Below the pieces are notes generated by a model that saw nothing but the letters and a program-made list of their open reading frames with translations, was not told where the DNA came from and did no database searches. A program made the translations under genes and the position numbers. Shown one piece after another: positions 24,975 to 32,267 of a stretch of DNA of 53,020 nt. Source of the stretch: M1-B18 sp048264125 (lineage in GTDB: Bacteria; Bacillota; Clostridia; Peptostreptococcales; Natronincolaceae). How positions within the stretch are numbered: the stretch's first letter is position 1; every line of letters starts with the position of its first letter. Location: contig JBLXDM010000015.1 of assembly GCA_048264125.1 (NCBI GenBank), forward strand, positions 1-53,020. The letters run 5' to 3'.

Positions 24975-25739
24975 TCATTTATAGCTTTCTTTTAAAAAGC
25001 TTTTCCAGTTTTCCTCAAAATCCTCCTTATACACCCCTAGCACTGTTTTAAAATTGAAGGGAGAGCTTATTAGCTCAATTAATTTATCATAGCCGTATTC
25101 CTCTTTGATGTATTCTACAATTGTATATGAAAATCCGTAGCCACCCTTTTCATCGTATAAATTCCACTTTAGATCATCTAGGCTAGGTATTGTTCCATTA
25201 GATACCCTTTGTTTTATAATTCTTGTCCATTCCCTATTCATTTGCTGGGCCTCATAGGTTGCCAGGCCTTCGTTTAACCAAAGGGGTACGCCAACAGAGT
25301 TTATTTCTCCTGCTAAAATATGGACAAATTCATGAACAGCCAAGGCTTTAAAATCCTTGTTTGTATAGCCTCTATTGAGGGAAAGAATAGAAACTAAATG
25401 AATTTCCTTTTCCCCGGCATATCCCAGCATTGTTTTGTAATCCCTACTTACAGCCTTTTTTAGAGATTCCTCGTTTGGATAGAGGAATACCTCTATTTTT
25501 TCATTTAAATCAACCCTCATTTTTTCGGTTAATGGTAGGTAGCTATCCTGTAGAGCTTCTGCCACCACTTGAATATACCTCGTATCATTATCCAGACTAT
25601 AAAATATAAAGTTGTCTCCTTCAATTTGAAGCCTTAATTCCTCCTTGCTAATGGTCGTAACTGCATTAGTATTACTACAAGCAATGATAGAAATCATCAA
25701 GCTTAATATAAGGATTATTAGAGAATACTTTTTCTTCAA
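24975..25739 (-). CDS. Lipoprotein metallopeptidase-like protein (peptidase MA family)
   Basis: A 254-residue protein with a TTG start preceded by GGGGG. The signal peptide ends in the lipobox 'IACS' at about 18-21. The zinc motif HEFVH (about 142-146, in 'ALAVHEFVHILAGE') and a later glutamate in 'WLNEGLATYEAQQM' fit the peptidase MA/gluzincin group. It would be anchored on the outer face of the membrane; the substrate is unknown. Confidence 0.85.
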   Translation of the reverse strand: MKKKYSLIILILSLMISIIACSNTNAVTTISKEELRLQIEGDNFIFYSLDNDTRYIQVVAEALQDSYLPLTEKMRVDLNEKIEVFLYPNEESLKKAVSRDYKTMLGYAGEKEIHLVSILSLNRGYTNKDFKALAVHEFVHILAGEINSVGVPLWLNEGLATYEAQQMNREWTRIIKQRVSNGTIPSLDDLKWNLYDEKGGYGFSYTIVEYIKEEYGYDKLIELISSPFNFKTVLGVYKEDFEENWKSFLKESYK

Positions 25740-25760
25740 AATATAGCCCCCAATTCCACC

Positions 25761-26252
25761 TTACCTGCAATACAAGCTATCCAAATAGCCCTTCCCGGTA
25801 TTGGTTTTAAAATATTTGTGTCTAATTGAATCAATCTGATCTTCAGACATACTATCCTCAAAAATATTTACCAGAAAGTCGGCCTCCACTAATATTTGAA
25901 AATCTAAATCATCTATTTTACCATAGCTATGATGGTTGCCTGTTAAATAGCAGACTCTATCCACCAGCTCTTTTTCTAAGCTAAACTCCTGCAAAAGCTT
26001 CCTCGCAATAGGCGGGCCTTCCAGCTCTTGATATTTTCCTGCAGATGATGAGTATTTTATTTCACTTTCCTTAATCCCAATATCATGTAAAATTGCGGCT
26101 ATTTCAAGGGACCTCAACTTGTCTTTAGGAATATTCTCTAGCTCGCCGATGCTCTTAGCAAAGCCATATACCTTAAGGGCATGATTAATTCTTTTAACAT
26201 CACCATCGAGGTATTCTATGGTTTTCTTTATGATGGCACCTTCAATACTCAT
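25761..26252 (-). CDS. HD-domain hydrolase
   Basis: A 163-residue HD phosphohydrolase: 'INHALKVYGFAKSIGE' supplies the first histidine, 'IAAILHDIGIKESE' the HD pair (about 52-53), and 'TGNHHSYGKIDDLDFQILVEADFLVNI' the later histidine and aspartate. Such short HD proteins cleave nucleotide or other phosphoesters; the substrate is unknown. It lies 21 bases upstream of the metallopeptidase-like gene and may be co-transcribed. Confidence 0.85.
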   Translation of the reverse strand: MSIEGAIIKKTIEYLDGDVKRINHALKVYGFAKSIGELENIPKDKLRSLEIAAILHDIGIKESEIKYSSSAGKYQELEGPPIARKLLQEFSLEKELVDRVCYLTGNHHSYGKIDDLDFQILVEADFLVNIFEDSMSEDQIDSIRHKYFKTNTGKGYLDSLYCR

Positions 26253-26324
26253 GATATCAGCTCCCTGCCTTAATCTCTATTCTTTATTTTATTTTATCAT
26301 TTGCCACTATAGTTGGCAAAAAAT

Positions 26325-26350
26325 AAAACAAGAGGAAATCTCTTGTTTTT
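26325..26350 (-). terminator. Terminator downstream of the DUF262 gene
   Basis: Minus strand: stem AAAACAAGAG/CTCTTGTTTT with 5-base loop, followed by ATTTTTT. It closes the two-gene cassette. Confidence 0.8.
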
Positions 26351-26366
26351 ATGAAGTATGATTCGG

Positions 26367-26384
26367 GTGTCAAACAAAGCGTCC
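26367..26384. repeat. Copy 2 of dispersed intergenic repeat
   Basis: GTGTCAAACAAAGCGTCC, identical over 18 bases to 24024-24041, lies between the terminator and the end of the DUF262 gene. A similar but not identical element (AAACAAGGGACGGTCC) occurs at about 34450. Confidence 0.75.
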
Positions 26385-26395
26385 CCTTGGCACTA

Positions 26396-27415
26396 CTATA
26401 TTTCGTCATCTTTTACAAATAAAATTTGTAATGCATCTTCAAGTAATTTACCTCTAATAGCTCTATTTTTTCGACCACTAGTAGCTTGATACATTGATTT
26501 GTAGAATATTGAATATTTATTTGAATCTTCTTTAAATTCTCTATTTCCCATAATCTGATTGTCCAAATTATTTAATATGTTACTTATTATTTCTTCATCC
26601 CTTCCAATTTCAATTTTGTTTATTATTTTTAGTAGTTCGACTAGTAAAGTAAAATAACATGATCTACTATTTATCCATATTGAATCATCTTTAAAAGATA
26701 TCTTTTTCAACACTTTATGTAATTTGTCGAATTCAGATAATGTTTTCACTTTATCTGGATATTTATTATTATAGTTCTTTACAAAATTTTCAACTTCTTT
26801 ATATCCCGCAAAATATCCCTTAAGATCATTTGTTACCATAACTCCTAAAACAAATTCTAAATCTTTCATTCTCGATATTTCATTTTCTTTAAATGTTGAA
26901 TATAACCCTAAGTACTCCTTTATCTCTTTTGCTGTTTTGATATATTCTCCATCATATAATGCATTATTTATTTCAATAGCTTCAAGAGCATATCCGACTG
27001 AATTAATTCTTCTAAAAATATCTTTGATTTCATCTAATGGCAAATGACCCAGGTCTCTTACCACTACTACATAATAAAAGAAGTCTCTTTGTTCTTTTGT
27101 ATCAAGATGTTCAAATCTTTTTACTTTGTTGTATTCCAATTTATCCGATCCATTAATATACTCATATATTGTTGATAACCTTTGTTGTCCATCAACTACC
27201 ACTACCTCCGTTTTTCGATTCACTAAATCAATTTCCCCAACAGCCGTGTAAATTTCTGGAAATGGAAGACCCTTCAGAATAGTCTCAATGAAATTCTCCT
27301 TATGTTCTTCATTCCATACGAGTTTTCTCTGGAAATCTGGCTGTAACTTTAAGTTTCCCTCCTTGATATCATTGTATATATCGATTATTTTTTTATTGCT
27401 CCCTATTCCTATCAT
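26396..27415 (-). CDS. DUF262 protein (ParB-like NTPase fold), without DUF1524
   Basis: A 339-residue protein. Residues about 8-160 carry the DUF262 motifs: 'LKLQPDFQRKLVWNEEHKENFIETILKGLPFPEIY' and 'VVVDGQQRLSTIYEYING' (DGQQR near 76). DUF262 with a DUF1524 nuclease domain forms GmrSD-type restriction of modified DNA; here the C-terminal HNH/DUF1524 part is missing and the rest is helical, unassigned sequence. Its start shares one base with the stop of the upstream gene (TAATG), so the pair is coupled. The strong AT bias compared with neighbours points to horizontal transfer. A defence role is inference. Confidence 0.82.
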   Translation of the reverse strand: MIGIGSNKKIIDIYNDIKEGNLKLQPDFQRKLVWNEEHKENFIETILKGLPFPEIYTAVGEIDLVNRKTEVVVVDGQQRLSTIYEYINGSDKLEYNKVKRFEHLDTKEQRDFFYYVVVVRDLGHLPLDEIKDIFRRINSVGYALEAIEINNALYDGEYIKTAKEIKEYLGLYSTFKENEISRMKDLEFVLGVMVTNDLKGYFAGYKEVENFVKNYNNKYPDKVKTLSEFDKLHKVLKKISFKDDSIWINSRSCYFTLLVELLKIINKIEIGRDEEIISNILNNLDNQIMGNREFKEDSNKYSIFYKSMYQATSGRKNRAIRGKLLEDALQILFVKDDEI

Positions 27416-28047
27416 TATAGTTTCCTTCCTTTCAATATCGTTCTTATACCTTTTAAATTATCATTATGATATTTCATAAAAAAATACTCTTCTCTGTAAA
27501 TTGCAGCGGTAATTTTCCTTGAGCCATATTCCTTTTTATACGATATACTTCTAAAAAACTCAAACCATTCATCTGCTCCTTTATACATAAATGGGAATTT
27601 ATCTGGCCGTAACCAGCCTTTGAAAAAATAATCTAAAAATTCCTCATTATTTTTATCTTTAGAGTTATAAGAAATCTGTGTATCTTTGTATTCCAATATA
27701 GATTTCCAATATTTATCAAAGACACGGTCTGAAACAATCACTATATCTATATCTGAATCCTTGGTTGGGTCACCATCGATAGGTCTCCATAATTTTCCTG
27801 GTGATATACTAAACCCGAGTTTCGCCGATCCGCACATGAAAATATTTCTCTGATTTTCCGCAAAAAAGTTTGCAACTTGTTTTTTAAGTCCATAATATCC
27901 ATCTTCATCCTGAGCAAAAATATATGGAGTTCCAAATATTAGATGTTTATGAATTATTTCATCAATAGTATAAGATTCTTCATTCAATAATGCATTTTTA
28001 AATTCTTTTATTCTTATATTGATCGATTCGCAAATATTATCTTCCAT
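27415..28047 (-). CDS. Nucleotidyltransferase-fold protein partnered with DUF262
   Basis: A 210-residue protein starting at the ATG at 28047 with AAGGGGA upstream. The core 'MCGSAKLGFSISPGKLWRP' followed by 'DPTKDSDIDIVIVSDRVF' fits the GS-x(n)-D-x-D pattern of the polymerase-beta nucleotidyltransferase superfamily, with a longer insert than usual between the two parts (GS near 86, DID near 111). I do not recognise a named family. Neighbouring 'WRPID' and C-terminal aromatic-rich sequence may form a substrate pocket. It could be a nucleotide-adding toxin or a signal synthase; the partner DUF262 protein may act as sensor or regulator (inference). Confidence 0.6.
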   Translation of the reverse strand: MEDNICESINIRIKEFKNALLNEESYTIDEIIHKHLIFGTPYIFAQDEDGYYGLKKQVANFFAENQRNIFMCGSAKLGFSISPGKLWRPIDGDPTKDSDIDIVIVSDRVFDKYWKSILEYKDTQISYNSKDKNNEEFLDYFFKGWLRPDKFPFMYKGADEWFEFFRSISYKKEYGSRKITAAIYREEYFFMKYHNDNLKGIRTILKGRKL

Positions 28048-28260
28048 CAAGCTTGTCCCCTTATTCTTTTATATTAATTAACCTAAAGCAATTCTTCTTA
28101 ATGACCTCCTACTATTTTATTCTGCACTCTACAATAAAGTGTCGTAATAGTTCATAGCATTAATGGATATGCCCTCATAAAAATTAAGCTACTATCACAA
28201 TATTCTATAAACAACAAAATTTCCCTTTTTTTCTTTCAAATAATCTCTTTTCACACACTA
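28048..28260. other. Intergenic region upstream of the NTase-DUF262 cassette
   Basis: About 210 AT-rich bases with no ORF or clear promoter. It presumably holds the cassette promoter, but I cannot pick -35/-10 boxes with confidence. Confidence 0.4.
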
Positions 28261-28309
28261 CAAAAACCCCACAGTAATCAGGCACTACTTCACCTGACCA
28301 CTATGGGGT
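28261..28309 (-). terminator. Terminator of glmS
   Basis: Minus strand: a long stem (ACCCCATAGTGGTCAGG / CCTGATTACTGTGGGGT, two mismatches) with 10-base loop followed by TTTTTG. It lies about 85 bases past the glmS stop. Confidence 0.8.
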
Positions 28310-28392
28310 CCTTTATTTTACCTATATCCTTTAAATCCTTAATTAATCGAGTTTATCTTAGGTATCCTCCGTTTTATTGCCCAGGAAATACC

Positions 28393-30222
28393 CTATTCGA
28401 CAGTAACTGACTTTGCTAGGTTCTTTGGCTTATCTACGTCGCAGCCTCTGGCTACAGCGATATAATAGGATAGCAGCTGCAATGGTATGATGCTTAGCAC
28501 AGGAGCCAATTCGTCCATTGTATCAGGAATATACATCACGATATCAGAGGTCTTTTCAACCTCTCTGTTGCTTTCCTTAGCCACTGCTACTACATAGGCG
28601 CCTCTTGCTCTAACCTCTTGAATATTGGATAGCATTTTTTCAAATAGATGATGCTGGGTTGCCACTGCTACAACTAAAGTACCGTCCTCTATTAACGCTA
28701 TGGTGCCATGCTTTAGCTCACCTGCTGCTATGGCAAAGGAATTGATATAGGAGATCTCCTTTAGCTTTAATGAGCCTTCGTGGGCTACGTTTACATCCAC
28801 ACCTCTGCCCATGAAGAATACGCTTTCGTTATTGAATTGTGCATCCGCCAGCTGTTGTATTTCGCCTACATTATCCAGTATTTGCTGAACCTTTGCCGGC
28901 ATGTTTTTCAGCTCAGCTATTGTCTGATCATAGTACTCTTTATTGATAGTACCCTTTGTAGCGCCCATATATAATGCTAGGAGATACATTGCGATCATTT
29001 GAGTTGTATAGGCCTTTGTTGATGCAACTGCTATTTCTGGCCCAGCCCAGGTGTAAAATACATCGTGGGATTCTCTGGCCACAGAGCTTCCTACTACGTT
29101 TACGATGGACATTATTCTTGCTCCCTTTCTCTTGGCTTCCCTTAGGGCTGCCAGAGTATCTAGGGTTTCTCCTGATTGGCTCACTGCTATAAATAATGTG
29201 TTTTCATCCACAAAGGGATCTCTGTATCTGAATTCCGATGCAACATCCACCTCTACTGGTACCTTTGCAAACTTCTCTATGGCAAAGCGACCAACCAAGC
29301 CTGCATGATAAGCGGTACCGCAAGCAACGATATAAACCTTATTTATCTTTTCCAGGTCCTGCTTAGTCAGCTTAATACCATCCAAGATAATATTATTATC
29401 CTTATCCAGCCTTCTAGTAAGGGTTTCATGGATTCCCTTCGGCTGCTCGTGGATTTCCTTTATCATAAAGTGCTGGTAGCCTTCCTTCTCAGCTGATTGA
29501 GCATCCCAGGTAACCCTGAAGACATCACGCTTTACCTCTTGGCCCAGCTCATTGAAGATTGTGATCTTATCCTTAGTCAGAAGAACAACCTCGTCATTCT
29601 CTATTAAATACATGTCTCTGGTATATTTTAATAATGCAGGGATATCTGAGGCAAGGAAGTTTTCTCCCTCTCCGATACCTACGATCAATGGGCTATCCTT
29701 TCTTACCGCTACTATTTTGTCAGGCTCATCCTTGCAGATAACCCCGATGGCATAGGCCCCCTCCATTTTGTCTATGGCCTTGTAAACCGCCTGCAGCAAA
29801 TCTCCCTCATAGAAATGATCTATCAGATGGGCGATTACCTCTGAATCGGTTTCTGACTTGAATTGAATCCTCTTCTCCTCGATAAGCCATTCCTTGATTT
29901 TCATATAGTTTTCAATAATCCCATTGTGAATTACTGCAATATTGCCCGCTACATTTGTATGGGGATGTGCATTTCTGTCGGAGGGCTCTCCGTGGGTGGC
30001 CCATCTAGTATGGCCTATTCCCAGCTTACTGCTGAGGTTTTCCTCCGCAATATTTTCTGCCAATATGCTTAATCTGCCCTTATATTTTCTTATCTGAATA
30101 CCGTCATCGTGAAATACCGCCAATCCCGCTGAGTCATAGCCTCTATACTCCAGCTTTTCCAAACCATCTATTAAAATTGATGTTGCCTCTTTATCTCCGA
30201 TATATCCAACTACTCCGCACAT
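28393..30222 (-). CDS. glmS: Glutamine--fructose-6-phosphate aminotransferase GlmS
   Basis: A 609-residue GlmS from the ATG at 30222, which puts the catalytic Cys at position 2 after Met removal (MCGVVGYIG); AAAGGAGA lies upstream. The N-terminal glutaminase part has 'LGIGHTRWATHGEPSDRNAHPH' and 'VIHNGIIENY'. Two sugar isomerase domains follow ('VACGTAYHAGLVGRF', 'SQSGETLDTLAALR'), and the protein ends in the standard 'DKPKNLAKSVTVE'. It makes glucosamine-6-phosphate, the first step toward UDP-GlcNAc. The ribozyme upstream is expected to reduce expression when that product is abundant. Confidence 0.97.
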   Translation of the reverse strand: MCGVVGYIGDKEATSILIDGLEKLEYRGYDSAGLAVFHDDGIQIRKYKGRLSILAENIAEENLSSKLGIGHTRWATHGEPSDRNAHPHTNVAGNIAVIHNGIIENYMKIKEWLIEEKRIQFKSETDSEVIAHLIDHFYEGDLLQAVYKAIDKMEGAYAIGVICKDEPDKIVAVRKDSPLIVGIGEGENFLASDIPALLKYTRDMYLIENDEVVLLTKDKITIFNELGQEVKRDVFRVTWDAQSAEKEGYQHFMIKEIHEQPKGIHETLTRRLDKDNNIILDGIKLTKQDLEKINKVYIVACGTAYHAGLVGRFAIEKFAKVPVEVDVASEFRYRDPFVDENTLFIAVSQSGETLDTLAALREAKRKGARIMSIVNVVGSSVARESHDVFYTWAGPEIAVASTKAYTTQMIAMYLLALYMGATKGTINKEYYDQTIAELKNMPAKVQQILDNVGEIQQLADAQFNNESVFFMGRGVDVNVAHEGSLKLKEISYINSFAIAAGELKHGTIALIEDGTLVVAVATQHHLFEKMLSNIQEVRARGAYVVAVAKESNREVEKTSDIVMYIPDTMDELAPVLSIIPLQLLSYYIAVARGCDVDKPKNLAKSVTVE

Positions 30223-30333
30223 AATATATTCTCCTTTCAAGCCTCTTTTATTATATTGCTCGATTTTAAAAACATTATAACTTCATTGCAAAATTAACCT
30301 TGTTGACAATCCCTTAACAAAGTTTTTGGGCAG

Positions 30334-30360
30334 CAAAAAAGGCGTAGCGATGCTAGCCTT
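30334..30360 (-). terminator. Terminator-like hairpin between the ribozyme and glmS
   Basis: Minus strand: AAGGCTAGC-ATC-GCTACGCCTT (one bulged base) followed by TTTTTTG. It lies 3' of the ribozyme and about 110 bases before the glmS start, so it could work as an attenuator, or glmS may have a promoter behind it. Confidence 0.7.
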
Positions 30361-30397
30361 ATTGAAGTGTTTTATTCACTTTTAAGACTTCTCACCC

Positions 30398-30546
30398 GAA
30401 GTATCTTGTTCTATCAATCGCTTGATAGGTTTGTTACCTCTTTGTCGGTGGTGAGTCACCGCAGGGCATCCGCCGAATCTTTCGATAAACCCTGTTCCTC
30501 GTCAACTTAGAGCATTCGTTCTCCGTTCCCTCTAAGTCCAGGCGCT
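30398..30546 (-). ncRNA. glmS ribozyme
   Basis: The minus strand contains the core elements in order: the cleavage site A/GCGCC (between 30546 and 30545), a P2 stem ACTTAGAG...CTCTAAGT, the conserved GTTGACGAGGA, GTTTATCGA, TTCGGCGGATGCC, and the P4 segment AAACC-stem-GAACAA. This is the self-cleaving ribozyme that uses glucosamine-6-phosphate as cofactor. It lies between glmM and glmS, though with an unusually long (about 175 bases) spacer to glmS that includes a terminator-like hairpin. Confidence 0.95.
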
Positions 30547-30579
30547 TCGTAAACTATTAAGTTTTCTATGCTGCTTCAT
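30532..30579 (-). CDS. Small leader ORF that spans the glmS ribozyme cleavage site
   Basis: A 15-codon ORF reads MKQHRKLNSLRSAWT and stops with TAG. A strong ribosome binding site (GGAGGG) stands 6 bases upstream, better than chance. Self-cleavage falls inside codon 12, so cutting would remove the stop codon from the upstream piece. Translation of this ORF could compete with ribozyme folding. The ORF is short and its translation is not proven. Confidence 0.5.
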   Translation of the reverse strand: MKQHRKLNSLRSAWT

Positions 30580-30604
30580 GGACATCCCTCCTTAAATTTT
30601 ATAT

Positions 30605-30634
30605 ATGGGGTCAGCCTTCGCCAACTGACCCCAT
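30605..30634 (-). terminator. Hairpin after glmM
   Basis: A 10-base-pair perfect stem ATGGGGTCAG/CTGACCCCAT with a 10-base loop, 5 bases after the glmM stop. The following sequence (ATATATAAAATTT) lacks a T-run, so it may let transcription run on into the ribozyme and glmS. Confidence 0.5.
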
Positions 30635-30638
30635 GAGT

Positions 30639-31985
30639 CTAGTTTAATCTATTTTCTATCAGTTTGGCAAGGCTATTTGCTAAAATATTTAGCTCCCCCT
30701 GATCCTTACCCTCCAGCATTACTCGTACCAATGGCTCTGTCCCTGAGGGTCTGATTAATACCCTGCCTTCTCCCGCCAGCTTTTCCTCTATCCGATTTAT
30801 CTCTGCCATTATTTCGGCGTCCTTTAAGTAGGCATTTTTGTCGGGGCCTGTTACTCTAGCATTAACCAGCACCTGTGGATAGGAGGTCATTATTTGGGCA
30901 AGCTCTGAAAGGCTCTTGTTTTCTTCCTTCACTGTAGCCACCAGCTGCAGGGCTGTTAGTATGCCATCGCCGGTGGTGTTGTAGTCAAGGAATATTATAT
31001 GGCCTGACTGCTCTCCGCCTAGGGAATAGTTTTCCTTGATCATTTCCTCCAGCACATATCTGTCTCCGACCTTTGTTTTTACCGTTTGACAGCCCATTTC
31101 CTTCATGGCTATATCTAGGCCTATGTTGCTCATTACCGTCGCCACCAGCGTGTTTTTCTTTAAGGCATTATGTCGCTTCAATCTCCTGCTGCATATTGCC
31201 ATTATATGATCGCCATCTATTATTTGACCCTCATTGCTGACAGCTATTGCCCTATCGGCATCTCCGTCGAAGGTGATTCCCAAATCTGCGCCTATTTCCA
31301 TAACAACAGCCTGCAAAACCTCCGGATGGGTGGAGCCACAGTGTAGATTGATATTTACGCCATTAGGTTTATTATTTATTATATGCACCTCTGCCCCCAG
31401 CTCTACAAATATTTCCTCGGCTATTTTATAGGCAGCACCATTTCCTGTATCTAAGGCTACCTTCAACCCCTTAAGGTCTCCCTCGACGGTAGAGGCTAGA
31501 TAGCCTGAATAGAGCTGATTGGCATTTTCCAAGGGAGTTAAAACCCCAATGTCTGCCCCTGTTACTCTTATATCTACGTCCTTGTCCGCCAGTATGTAGC
31601 CTTCTATTTCCTCCTCCACCTCATCCGGCAGCTTATAGCCCTGATGGTTGAAGAATTTTATTCCGTTATATTCTGCAGGGTTGTGGGATGCTGAAATCAT
31701 CACGCCACAATCAGCCTGTAAATGTCTCACTAAATATGCTACCGCAGGTGTTGGTATTACCCCCAGGGCCACTACATCCACACCCATGGATAAAAAGCCT
31801 GCCACCATTGCGCTTTCCAATAAATCCCCTGAAAGCCTCGTATCCTTTCCTATGATCACCTTTGCTTTTTTGTTATCCTTTAACAGTACATAGGCACCAA
31901 TTCTCCCTAGCTTGTAGGCCAGCTCCGGTGTTAAATCCTTATTTGCAATCCCTCTAACGCCATCTGTTCCAAATAGCTTACCCAT
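30639..31985 (-). CDS. glmM: Phosphoglucosamine mutase GlmM
   Basis: A 448-residue member of the alpha-D-phosphohexomutase family with all four domains: 'GTDGVRGIAN' at the start, the phosphoserine loop 'GVMISASHNPAEYNGIKFF' (active serine near 100), the metal loop 'TFDGDADRAIA' (about 240), 'GGEQSGHIIFLDYNTTGDG' for sugar binding, and the phosphate-binding 'RPSGTEPLVRVMLEG'. It converts glucosamine-6-phosphate to the 1-phosphate, the step after GlmS. It is the gene immediately upstream of the glmS leader. Confidence 0.97.
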   Translation of the reverse strand: MGKLFGTDGVRGIANKDLTPELAYKLGRIGAYVLLKDNKKAKVIIGKDTRLSGDLLESAMVAGFLSMGVDVVALGVIPTPAVAYLVRHLQADCGVMISASHNPAEYNGIKFFNHQGYKLPDEVEEEIEGYILADKDVDIRVTGADIGVLTPLENANQLYSGYLASTVEGDLKGLKVALDTGNGAAYKIAEEIFVELGAEVHIINNKPNGVNINLHCGSTHPEVLQAVVMEIGADLGITFDGDADRAIAVSNEGQIIDGDHIMAICSRRLKRHNALKKNTLVATVMSNIGLDIAMKEMGCQTVKTKVGDRYVLEEMIKENYSLGGEQSGHIIFLDYNTTGDGILTALQLVATVKEENKSLSELAQIMTSYPQVLVNARVTGPDKNAYLKDAEIMAEINRIEEKLAGEGRVLIRPSGTEPLVRVMLEGKDQGELNILANSLAKLIENRLN

Positions 31986-32198
31986 ATATTAAGTACTCCC
32001 TTCCAATGGCTTATCTTTTTTATTCTAACATATGTGATATTCAAACTCAACGAATATAGTTTATTATGCCCGCTTTACTTATTCAGTATATGACATATAT
32101 TCAGAAATGCCACAAGTGCCTTACGTCATTTGAAGGTGAGATAAATCCCGAGGAAAATTTACCTGTAGCAAGAAGCCTTTTATTTTGGAGCATAGGAA

Positions 32199-32223
32199 AA
32201 GGATGAGACTTCATCCCATCCTT
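32199..32223 (-). terminator. Terminator of the cstA transcript
   Basis: Minus strand: stem AAGGATG/CATCCTT with an 11-base loop, followed by TTCC. The T-run is short. Confidence 0.5.
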
Positions 32224-32267
32224 CTTTTAATCCCTTAGGCATCCTCTTGTATTCTACCAATATAGCT

